64,000 nt of DNA from Immersiella caudata (taxonomy: Eukaryota; Ascomycota; Sordariomycetes; Sordariales; Lasiosphaeriaceae), in assembly GCA_030512335.1 (NCBI GenBank), contig JAULSU010000007.1, positions 3,286,001-3,350,000 of the forward strand. Direction: 5' to 3'. Position numbers and translations under genes: made by a program. This document shows positions 10,858-18,963 of the stretch, piece by piece. A model generated the notes under the pieces. It was not told where the DNA came from and did no database searches. It saw nothing but the letters and a program-made list of their open reading frames with translations. Numbering within the stretch: position 1 is the first letter of the stretch; each line of letters starts with the position of its first letter.

Positions 10858-11286
10858 GTTCCCTGTCTGGGAACCGGGGAGGGGATGTATCTACATAGTG
10901 GGGAATTAAAAAGTTATCATTGGGGACTCGGCCGCTGGCTTGGTCACCCATCAAGGTTCTCGCGATTTGCCACGGCATGCGTTATCCGCCCCGGCTTTTA
11001 CGCCCGTTACCTGTCCCGTTTTACATTGAGATTCTGAGAATAAAGCCAGGCTCCTGTGGCGTGTGAGGTTAATATAGCCACTTTTGCAGCTGCTTGAACC
11101 CTTCACAAGGAGCACACAAACCTGGAGAGAAAATCCCCCTCGTCTCGGAATCCTCTCCTCATCCGAGCACACGTCTTCCTCGACTCGGATCAGCCACCGC
11201 CACGACCCTCCGCACGGAAGACATCCAGATCACTCCGTACACCATACCGGATTTGCGGATTCTCAGCTGAATCCAACACTTCGAAA
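10858..11286. other. Intergenic upstream of membrane-protein array
   Basis: No coding signal. Serves as 3' flank of the esterase gene and promoter of the first array member. Confidence 0.5.
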
Positions 11287-11694
11287 ATGCCAGAGATTGA
11301 CACCAGCAGCGGCTCTTTCATCGTGGGGGTCACCCTTGGAGCAGTCCTTTACTTTAGCATCACCCTCGGCATTGATGTATGGTTACTCGAGTCGCTCTTT
11401 CGCAGTTCGCGGTGGGAGCGCGCGAAAAAAGAAGGCGCTCTCTTCCTCATGCTACCCGTCGGATGCGTCCTCCTCGGTTTTGTGTGGCCGTTGACACTTA
11501 CCGGCATCTTCTGCCGCCGGTACCTTTGCGCGAACGACCAAACCTGTTGCGGTATCAATTGCGCGACTTGCTGGAGCAGCAACTTGGAGCGTCTCAGAGC
11601 CGAGCCGAAAGCTGCCCCAAGGCCTGGGTCGGATGGCGCGATCGACACACCGCCTCCGTATGCGGCGAACATGGAGCTCCCCGAACGAACTTGA
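11287..11694 (+). CDS. Two-helix CCG/LPxY membrane protein, array copy A
   Basis: Intronless, 135 residues. Helix 1 lies at about 10-33 (FIVGVTLGAVLYFSITLGI), followed by a basic cytosol-type linker (RSSRWERAKKEG). Helix 2 lies at about 53-73 and contains GFVWPLTLTG. A cysteine cluster follows (CRRYLCANDQTCCGINC), then a Pro/Ala-rich tail with PPPY and ending MELPERT. It shares with the genes at 12405, 15210 and 16091 the same order: helix, basic linker, W-P helix, CCG-like motif, tail. No named family comes to mind. The CCG cysteines could be palmitoylated and the PPPY could bind a WW domain, both untested. It is the first of four intact same-strand copies. Confidence 0.72.
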   Translation: MPEIDTSSGSFIVGVTLGAVLYFSITLGIDVWLLESLFRSSRWERAKKEGALFLMLPVGCVLLGFVWPLTLTGIFCRRYLCANDQTCCGINCATCWSSNLERLRAEPKAAPRPGSDGAIDTPPPYAANMELPERT

Positions 11695-12404
11695 CGGCTC
11701 CACGGCAAACATAGCGAGCTGCCGGGGCTTATGCATTGGTCTGGATATTGGGCGGATTTGGTTCTCTGTAATTCATGGGAGTTTGGTTGCAGTCAAGACG
11801 GGATTGTTTAGGAGGTTGCTTGGGAAGTCATGGGGTGAAAAAGATGGAACATCTCTGTACTCATGCGCACATGTATGTATGTATGTATGTATGGGTAGGG
11901 AAGCTTGCCTCAGATCGTTCGCAATTGTGATGTCCGAGGACAGAAATGAAGACGCATTCTCGGCCGGGTGAACCTCAGGCAGGTCGAAAACTTTATTCCA
12001 TCAAGACCCACCTTCGGACCTTCCACATGGCCGCCTTCTAGCTCCGAGACCTACTACGTCACTTTCACCCGGCATTCGCCAGCCTGCCTACCTACTTTCC
12101 AGGTTGCAAGAACCTCTACCAGTGAGGCAGCTCGTATCGACGAGTCTGCCGGTCCGAGACTCATCAAATCTCAAACCCTGACCAGCAGCAGGAAGCAGCG
12201 ACTACCGCAGCAGGACGCGGCGGCGGCATTGCCCCCTCAGACCCACCACTTCCAACCCAAGCAGAACCTTCCCACGCCCGAGCATCATTGCCACCACATG
12301 CCAAACCAATCTCACCTTCACCACAGCTCATCCCAAGTCGCCATCACCACCACAACCGCCATCAACTTTCCACCCTCAGCTCAAACCACGGGACAACAAC
12401 AAAA
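11695..12404. other. Intergenic between array copies A and B
   Basis: Contains an ATGT microsatellite at 11871-11893 and, from about 12180, a CA/CC-rich leader of array copy B. The plus-strand frame at 11968-12510 is Pro/Ser/Thr-rich low-complexity sequence and is not called. Confidence 0.5.
11871..11893. repeat. (ATGT)n microsatellite, 5.75 units
   Basis: Perfect tetranucleotide run in the intergenic region after array copy A. Confidence 0.9.
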
Positions 12405-12857
12405 ATGCTCCCCCCCTCGGAAGACCCCTCCGCCCCCCCCAAACCCGACTGGAAAGCCGACCTCAAATCCGGCCTCATCGGCGCAACCGCCATCCTCTAC
12501 TTCACCATAACCCTCATCTCGACAGGCATCCTCCTCCAATACTCGCGCAAGAAATGGCCCGTCTTCAAAAAGGAAATGTGCTTGATACTCACGGGTCCCT
12601 TTGTGTGTCTGATGCTGGGGTGTTTCTGGCCGCTGGCAGCGCTGGCAGTTGCGTGTGATTGGTTGTGTGGGGTGGATAAGTCGTGGTGTGGAGTTGGATG
12701 TGGGGGGTTGAGGAGGAGGATGGGGGTGGGCAGGGGGTGGAGGGCTGTGGAGGGGAGGGAGGGGGAAGAAATTTTGATGGTTGATAGGGAGACGGAGGGG
12801 GAGGTTGATGTGGAGGGGTTGAGAGTTGAGGGGGATGGGTATGGGAAGGAGGTTTGA
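12405..12857 (+). CDS. Two-helix CCG/LPxY family membrane protein, array copy B
   Basis: Intronless, 150 residues from the ATG at 12405; the frame is open upstream but has no ATG there. N-terminus is Pro-rich (MLPPSEDPSAPPKPDW). Helix 1 is GATAILYFTITLISTGILL, the linker is basic (QYSRKKWPVFKKE), and helix 2 contains LMLGCFWPLAALAVAC, matching the FWPL/VWPL/LWPL motif of its neighbours. A WCGVGCGG motif replaces CCG. The tail (about 60 residues) is rich in Gly, Glu, Val and Arg, comes from a G-rich DNA stretch, and lacks the LPxY ending of the other copies. This tail may therefore have been rewritten by frameshift or drift. It lies on the same strand as copies A, D and E, 710 bp after A. Confidence 0.68.
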   Translation: MLPPSEDPSAPPKPDWKADLKSGLIGATAILYFTITLISTGILLQYSRKKWPVFKKEMCLILTGPFVCLMLGCFWPLAALAVACDWLCGVDKSWCGVGCGGLRRRMGVGRGWRAVEGREGEEILMVDRETEGEVDVEGLRVEGDGYGKEV

Positions 12858-13352
12858 GGATGGGTGTGTTGTGGGTGGTGAGATGGGGGGATAATGGGCG
12901 GGAGAGTTTCTGCAAGAGTGTGGCTCAGGGGTTCGGTAGACGGTGGGATAGGAGCGAGGCTGTTTTGGACGAGCAAGGAGAGCTCCTTTGAGAAACGGCA
13001 GCGATTGGGCGGTTGAATCGATTTTGGGCGTGGTTATCAGCACACTGTCCTTGAGCCACACGGCGTGGCTGCGCGGCCCGGCTAAGATCGCCGATGGGGC
13101 TGGCAGATGTACGCGGGCGAGTCACGGCTCGACTTCACAGGCAACGACAGAGAGTCAAGGCTAAACGCGTAATTGTTTGTGTGAGACAGGCAGTTGTCGG
13201 CACGACTGTGCCGCAGACAGCACAGTGCGATGGGTTCGCGTTCGCGACTGGAGTTGACTCGAGCGGTGTGCAACGGGCTAAAAATGCTCAACAGGCAGCA
13301 ATATGACATTTTCCAATTTCTGCATTGTTGAGAAAAGTCTTTAAATCGCCAG
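12858..13352. other. Intergenic before the four-helix gene
   Basis: No supported gene. Antisense Pro/Ser/His-rich frames over 12381-13061 are shadows of copy B. Confidence 0.5.
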
Positions 13353-14007
13353 ATGGAGTACAAAATGCCAGAAAGAAACCACCGGGGAAGGATAGAACCG
13401 CGTTCCGAGTGGGAGATGACGCGAGAACCACCAACAGCCATGTCGACTTTACCCACGAAGCTGCTCCTCCCTTATCCTTCGTGGGTAACATACTTCTTCC
13501 GCGGTGCACTCGCTATTTACGAGACAGGGGTTCTGTCGTTTGCGGTCTGGATACTTCACAAATGGCAACAATTCGGGCCGGTCAAGGGGGTCGAGCTCCC
13601 CTTTCCTAGAGAAAGATACACCATACCGCTTGTCGCCATTGTGGCTGGACTGCTCGCCAACCTCAGCGCCTTGGTTGCAGTTATTGTGAAGCGATATCAT
13701 GTTGCTGGGCTATGGAGATGGATGGCTCTCATGGATGTTGCAGTTGGAGTGCTCGGGATCTATGGGTCGATCATGATGACCACCCAAGCCGGTGGGGAGA
13801 GAAAAGAGGTTGAGATTCCATGGCTGGACAATCACAGCATTTTTGCTTCCCTTCTTTTTGCGCTTGGGTGAGTACGAGGCCCTTTCACAGAATCTTGCCA
13901 AATCCACGCTGACGATCTCATGCAGAATCGCTCACTCGATATCGTGTCTCGGCGGATTGGTTGGCATGCGGCTGGTGGCCGTTAGAAGGAGGGAATTTGC
14001 ACGATGA
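13353..14007 (+). CDS. Four-helix membrane protein inside the array, unknown function
   Basis: Two exons (13353-13867, 13926-14007; donor GTGAGT, acceptor ATGCAG) give 198 residues. The N-terminus is hydrophilic (about 45 residues). Hydrophobic helices lie near WVTYFFRGALAIYETGVLSF, YTIPLVAIVAGLLANLSALVAVI, ALMDVAVGVLGIYGSIMM and, across the intron, FASLLFALGIAHSISCLGGLVGM. The last helix is followed by a basic tail (RRREFAR), consistent with a cytosolic C-terminus. The single intron interrupts the last helix. It is not a member of the two-helix CCG family that surrounds it. Its position in the array suggests shared regulation or chance insertion; the sequence does not decide. Confidence 0.6.
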
Positions 14008-14610
14008 GAAACCGACCACCAAAACTTACATTTGGAATTTTGGCCGCTTAGATTTGTTTTCCCATCACTCAAGGAAGAATATATTTGCCTGGCCGTCTCC
14101 CCTGCTCCAAGGGTTTCAAGAGATATGCGGCTCGATCACCAGGCGCGCCACGAGGGGAGAGACTGGCAATTTGAACGCGCTCCCACCTGACTTCGATGGA
14201 CTGGATTCCCATTTTGCCCGCAGATGAAGTCAATCCGAAAGTTTTGTTCGGGCATCACTGTCAACGCGGCTTAACACGGAGGCAGGCCTGATGGCGTTGC
14301 TCCACACCGATCCAGTCCTCGCTTTTGGGTGTCACTCGTTAATGCGGCGCGCAACAGCTGCCTACAACCTAGGTACGGCCGTTTTGTTCCATCTTATCCG
14401 CGTGTGGCTCAGGGCCCTGGTGTTGACTTGCAGCCATGGATTACAAGTAAAAGCGCCCCGCAAGTTGCCAAACTTGCTCACTTCGTTCATCTCATCAAAC
14501 TTGGAAACATTCACAAACAAGCATCTCTACTTCAGCATATTTGAGAAACTTCTAATTCTCAGCAGCCGCCTCCCAGGGATTGAAAACGTGCATCCCCCTC
14601 CATTCAACAT
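14008..14610. other. Intergenic before the relic copy
   Basis: No supported gene; the frames present have no domain features. Confidence 0.4.
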
Positions 14611-14932
14611 CATGTCGATACCCTGGTATCAGGTATCCGATGGAGGAAACCTGAGTACTTTCGGCAACCTCTTAGTCTTGTGCTCGCAATCTTAAAATTC
14701 TTTCCGAGCTTGTTTGGCTGCGGCGAGTTCCCGGTGTGTTGCGGGAAAGAGTTTCGGAAAGGCAATCGGAAGGATGGCGATGGTCACGGGTTCAGCCATG
14801 CTGCAGTGGGGGCGCGCCTAGGAAAAACGATGTGGAGGCTTCGGCCGCGGGAGAGGCTGAGCAACCGAGAAAAAGGGGGAAAAATCGATGGAGCTGCCTT
14901 CATACCCTGAGGCATGTGCGGAAAGGACGTGA
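14611..14932 (+). pseudogene. Decayed copy C of the two-helix CCG/LPxY family
   Basis: The end of this stretch, in one frame, reads EKSMELPSYPEACAERT followed by TGA. This is nearly identical to the end of copy E (ESMELPPYPEAC) and close to copy D (MDLPSYPATC). Just upstream, in another frame, NDVEASAAGEAEQPRK resembles the EDVEAAKGVAARPK tail of copy E. Further upstream, in a third frame, FGCGEFPVCCGKEF resembles the CEDCNSCCGMRCF motif. An ATG at 14611 opens a short frame ending near 14697. The two hydrophobic helices are mostly missing, and several frame changes are needed to join the pieces. This is a pseudogene with an internal deletion and indels. Confidence 0.65.
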
Positions 14933-15209
14933 AAGCCGAGCCTTTCTAGTTTCGTTGAGTGCAAAGCTTGTTGGTTTGGCAGGATGGGTGAATCATTTTT
15001 TCGAGCGTACCTACCTCATCTTTCCTTCGGTGGCAAGATAAATTCCTCAAACTTTCTCCCGATACAGCCTGAGGTCAGACTACCTGGTTTCCTGCCGAGC
15101 ACTTGTTGTAAGATCTTTGCCTCTACCACCACCGTCCCGATTCACCGGAAACAGATCTAATAACTGCGATCAAACAGACCACCACCTCGTCTAACCGGCA
15201 CCATCCAAA

Positions 15210-15620
15210 ATGGACGAGCTTAACCCTATCTGGATCTTGCATATCAGCATCTACTCAATTGGAGATATCGCTACTACTATATTCCTATTTCGCGAAGCAA
15301 GAAAAAGACGCGCCGTCCTCCGAGACGACCTAGGGCTTTCCGTCCTTATCTTCATCGGCTGCTTTTTGCTCTCGCTATTGTGGGTGCCAGCAGCTGTGAT
15401 ATTCTTGCTCGGGGGAATTTTCTGGTTGATCATCTGCTTCTCAAAAGAGGCCTTCAAGAGTCACAAGACATGTTGTGGAATTCGGTATCGAAATGATGGC
15501 GTGGCAGCTCAGGATGAGGAGGCTTTAGTAGGGAGTGTTGCGCAGCCGGAGGCGGGGACTTCGAGAGCAGCGGCTTCGATGGATATGGACCTCCCGTCGT
15601 ATCCGGCCACGTGCGAGTAA
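15210..15620 (+). CDS. Two-helix CCG/LPxY membrane protein, array copy D
   Basis: Intronless, 136 residues. Helix 1 is near WILHISIYSIGDIATTIFLF, followed by a basic linker (REARKRRAVLRDD). The second hydrophobic segment is long (about 48-85) and contains SLLWVPAAVIFLLGGIFWLI, where the W-P motif is LWVP rather than WPL. The TCCGIRY motif follows, then an Ala/Glu-rich tail ending MDMDLPSYPATCE. The LPSY motif is the same as in relic C. Tail cysteines and the CCG pair are candidate lipidation sites (inference). It lies about 280 bp downstream of the relic copy. Confidence 0.72.
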   Translation: MDELNPIWILHISIYSIGDIATTIFLFREARKRRAVLRDDLGLSVLIFIGCFLLSLLWVPAAVIFLLGGIFWLIICFSKEAFKSHKTCCGIRYRNDGVAAQDEEALVGSVAQPEAGTSRAAASMDMDLPSYPATCE

Positions 15621-16090
15621 CGGAGATAAACGCGGAGACGCGGGGTGGATGACATCGGGGAAGAGGATTTCGCGGGGGTGTGGAGAAAGGCTGGAGATGG
15701 GTCATGGGCGTGACTCAACGCCACGAGTCATACACTTTCGCTCAACAAACCTTTATGTTGGGATGCCGAGGCGAGCTTCAATTTCACGAAAGGAAACTAT
15801 GGTCTCCGGTTGAGTTTCGGTATTAGAGGCAAACAAAAATATCTTACGATATCTTTCCCCTTTTCCTTTCCGCCAGTCTTGCTGTCAACCACATGTGTGC
15901 ATCAACCCCTGAATACTCGGGTACACAACGCACCTCTCCACCGCGCCAGCAGACTTCTAATACTCTACCCCATCATTACCTTCAGCCTCGTCGCGAACAC
16001 CAAAGCACTTCGCCACGCAAACCAGTCCGGCGACCTCTGTAAGAATCCCCGACCATCTTTCCACCACTAACCCTCACCCCACCTCTCAAA
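15621..16090. other. Intergenic between array copies D and E
   Basis: No supported gene. Pyrimidine-rich leader of copy E from about 15850. Confidence 0.5.
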
Positions 16091-16573
16091 ATGGGCTCAA
16101 CCTGGTCCATTGAATTTCCCCACTTGGAAGGAAGTGACCGATTGTGGGCCGAGGCCTGCACCCTTATCGGTCTGATCTTTTATGTCTCCTTTGGCGTCCC
16201 CATCGTATCGGTTATCTGGCTTCTTCGCTTCCGTCGAGAATACCTCAAAGCCAGGACGGATTTCGCCATAGGCACCCTGACCGTTCTGGGGTCTCTCGCT
16301 ATCGGGGCCCTCTGGCCTCTGGCGATGTTGTATCGCTTTATGGCGTGGCTATGCGAGGATTGCAATTCTTGCTGTGGGATGAGGTGTTTCGGGGGGCGTG
16401 GTGCCGCGACAAGCGATGGCCGCGGCGCCAATGCTGCTGCTGAGGATGTGGAGGCGGCGAAGGGGGTCGCTGCTCGGCCGAAGGCGGAAGAATGGAAAGC
16501 GGCCGGATCGACGGCTGGGGAGTCGATGGAGTTGCCGCCTTATCCTGAGGCGTGCGTGGTGGAACGGAAATGA
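16091..16573 (+). CDS. Two-helix CCG/LPxY membrane protein, array copy E
   Basis: Intronless, 160 residues. Helix 1 is about 23-45 (CTLIGLIFYVSFGVPIVSVI), followed by a basic linker (LRFRREYLKARTD). Helix 2 contains LGSLAIGALWPLAMLYRF. The cysteine motif is CEDCNSCCGMRCF. The Ala-rich acidic tail ends MELPPYPEAC plus a short basic end (VVERK). The tail provides the best template for recognising relic C. LPPY is a PY-type motif that could bind WW domains of an Rsp5/Nedd4-type ubiquitin ligase, which would suit a small membrane adaptor. This is a hypothesis from motif content and topology only. It is the last member of the array. Confidence 0.72.
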   Translation: MGSTWSIEFPHLEGSDRLWAEACTLIGLIFYVSFGVPIVSVIWLLRFRREYLKARTDFAIGTLTVLGSLAIGALWPLAMLYRFMAWLCEDCNSCCGMRCFGGRGAATSDGRGANAAAEDVEAAKGVAARPKAEEWKAAGSTAGESMELPPYPEACVVERK

Positions 16574-16968
16574 GCGCGTCGGCTTGGTGTAATTAGCGTT
16601 TGGGGTTCTGTGGGTCGAGGACTGTGTGTCGGTCGAGGTAGCCACCGAGGTTGCAGTCGGGATATCCAAGAGGTGGCGGTCTTCTTGTGGTGACGAGGGA
16701 AGCTGGGCCATTGAGCGGTGCTCGGGTGGATTTCGCTGGGCTCGGGGGGCAGAGGTGTTGCCAGATTCACCGTGCAACGGTCTTCATGAGTGGCGCAGAG
16801 GAGGCTCGGGAGGGCGACAGAAGACGGATAGATATTTTCAGCACGAAACGTGCTAAATTTGCGGGGTTATTATTTGCACAAGAATGGAAGGAGCACCTGG
16901 ATGGTAGGTACTCTACACAATAAATGAGGTGGAGTTGGCAGGTAGCGCCAATTGCCTCTCCTCTCGCT
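16574..16968. other. Intergenic, convergent 3' flanks
   Basis: Lies between the 3' ends of array copy E and of the decayed FAD monooxygenase. No gene seen. Confidence 0.5.
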
Positions 16969-18485
16969 TTAATCCGTCCCAATCTTATCGCCCTCGCGTT
17001 TGACTCCCGCGACAATGGCAGCGCTCTGCATCACCGTCTCCCAGTTGTGTAGGAATATTGTGTTCTCCAAGTTGGCCATGACGGCCTCATGTCCTCTCGG
17101 CCAAACCTCGTTCTCGTATTCCTGCACCGCCTTTGCCAGTTCGGCGGGGGTCTGCTCCTTCATTTCCTTCGGCCGCTTTAGCAGCTCCACGGCGTCGGTG
17201 ACTGTGTTCCCAAGTCCTTGTCCGCGGTCTGGGACAGTTGGCATATGAGCGGGTAAGGTGTGTGTCAGAGCTCACGAAAAGTCATGGCACGCGCAGCATC
17301 ACCGACAAGCGTCACCCTCCCCCCTCTGCGATTCCACGGCTTGGTCGGCCAGTACGTCAGTTTGGCATGCCAGCACTTTGTACCTCGAGGGATAGCAGTT
17401 ACGCTCTCCTTGAAGGGGTAGGCCAGATGTTGAACGCGGCTGCGCATGTCGTCAAGGATCTCTTTATCCGTCTTGAGTCCAGTTTCCTCATCGGCGTGCC
17501 AAGTCAGGAGGACAACAAAGGTCCAGTCTTCTGGGTTAGGGGAGCTGTAGCTGTGACCTGATGAGTGAGTTGGACTTTCAGTTGCTGAATGGTCAAAGGT
17601 TGGAACTGAAAAGGGGTAAAGGCTCAAAGAAAGCGGGACCCACCGCTCGCCCAGGCCATCAAGCTCCGTGTGGCCGAGGGTCATGTAGTACGTAGGGTTA
17701 ATCTTACGTATGTCAGCGGCAGCCTGGGGATCCAGCTTGGTGATTGCTACTTGAAACAACGATAAGACAGGAAAAGCATAGCAGGGTCTTGCGGAGAGGA
17801 TTCGAAGAGGAACTCCCTGACGACGCTGTGGGCTCCTTCGGCCCCAATGACAAGATTGCCGCTCTCGATAGCTCCATCGGCGAAGGCAGCTTCAACGAGA
17901 CCGCCTTCACTAAACTGAACAGCTGCGAGGCGTTCTCCAAACTGTGCCGTTTAGTTCGGCAGGTCTCTGGAGGCGGGAAAGGGACAACTCACACGAACGT
18001 CCACGCCCGTACCGATCAACTCCAACCAACGATCCGCGCTTCAGCCGCAGCGCAGACGGCGTCTCCAGCGCCCGAAGTAGCTCATCTGTGATGCCGTTGA
18101 TGAGAGGCATCACCGCATCTGCATTCGGCTCATAGGCCGTCTCGGCCTGCACAGCTCGGAGACAGGCATGCAGCTCAGGGGAGGAGGATGCCCTCGAGCG
18201 GGGACTGTGCTCAGCAGATGCCAAAGTTCCAATTTCGAGGCCTAGCGGTGGGCGGGGGGGCATCTTTCTCAAAAACAGTTGCATTGATCCCTGCCTTCTT
18301 GGAAGCTTGGGTGGGCAGTAGGCCGGCAGAGCCTATATTCCGAATTCGAGTTGGCATCCGAGTTGGCGTCAAGAGGCTCATGTTAGGGCGTGACACATAC
18401 CGGCGCCTATGATGAGCACTCTCGAGGGAGACTCGGCACTAGCCTTGTTGGAGGGACTGGGGTCTGAGACGCAGTTGGGGTGAAT
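16969..18485 (-). pseudogene. Decayed FAD-dependent monooxygenase (FAD_binding_3 type)
   Basis: Family features are clear on the minus strand. A dinucleotide-binding start VLIIGAG|SAGLLPTQA is split by an intron (GTATGT...ATATAG). Next come the YEPNADAVMPL and LKR blocks, GNLVIGAEGAHS with VVREFL, and VTLVGDAARAMTF|HRGQGLGN with a conserved intron, ending near 16969. In the family these bind FAD and hydroxylate aromatic or other substrates with NAD(P)H. The gene is broken. A TGA replaces the Trp codon expected after FGIC (near 18208). Single-base frame changes are needed before PELHACL, after ALRLKR, and before the VAITKLD block. The TGG-to-TGA change fits CpA-to-TpA mutation on the other strand, as in RIP. 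Sequencing error could explain the indels but hardly the stop. Confidence 0.75.
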
Positions 18486-18963
18486 AAAGAGTGAGTGACA
18501 TTGGAACTTAACAAATAGAGGCAAAGAAACAGCATCGGCCAACCTATTTGTACTTCTACGAGAGGTCCATTCTCTCCGTGTAGTTGCAGAATTGGTGATT
18601 ACTAACTCGTCTCATATCTACACATCGTCAATGTATCCTACGGCCTGCATGCAGCCCGCGGCCGCCGGGCCAACTTGATCTCCATCATGATAGGGTCCGA
18701 GGCTCGTTTGTACCTCAGTTCCGAGCACGCCCGTCTTGATACTACGCCAGACGGGCTAATGCCTAGCGACACCCGCAAAGCTGGGAGCTACAAGACCATT
18801 GCAAAAGAACACTGCGCAAAGCCTGCGCCGGCAATGCTCAAGACGGTTATCTTACTCGCTGTGTTATCTTCGGATCGGACCCACATCCCATTCACATACC
18901 TTTCGCTTACCTCACCCACTTTGACCTACCTTAGGAAGAAAGAGAGGTACACCCAAAGCAACC
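18486..18963. other. Intergenic downstream of the 1338-aa gene
   Basis: No supported gene. A 114-codon plus-strand frame (18675-19019) lacks features and partly overlaps the 3' end of the large gene. Confidence 0.45.

Noticed and set aside
12381..13061. 226-codon minus-strand Pro/Ser/His-rich ORF
   Set aside because: Low-complexity antisense of the G-rich tail of array copy B.
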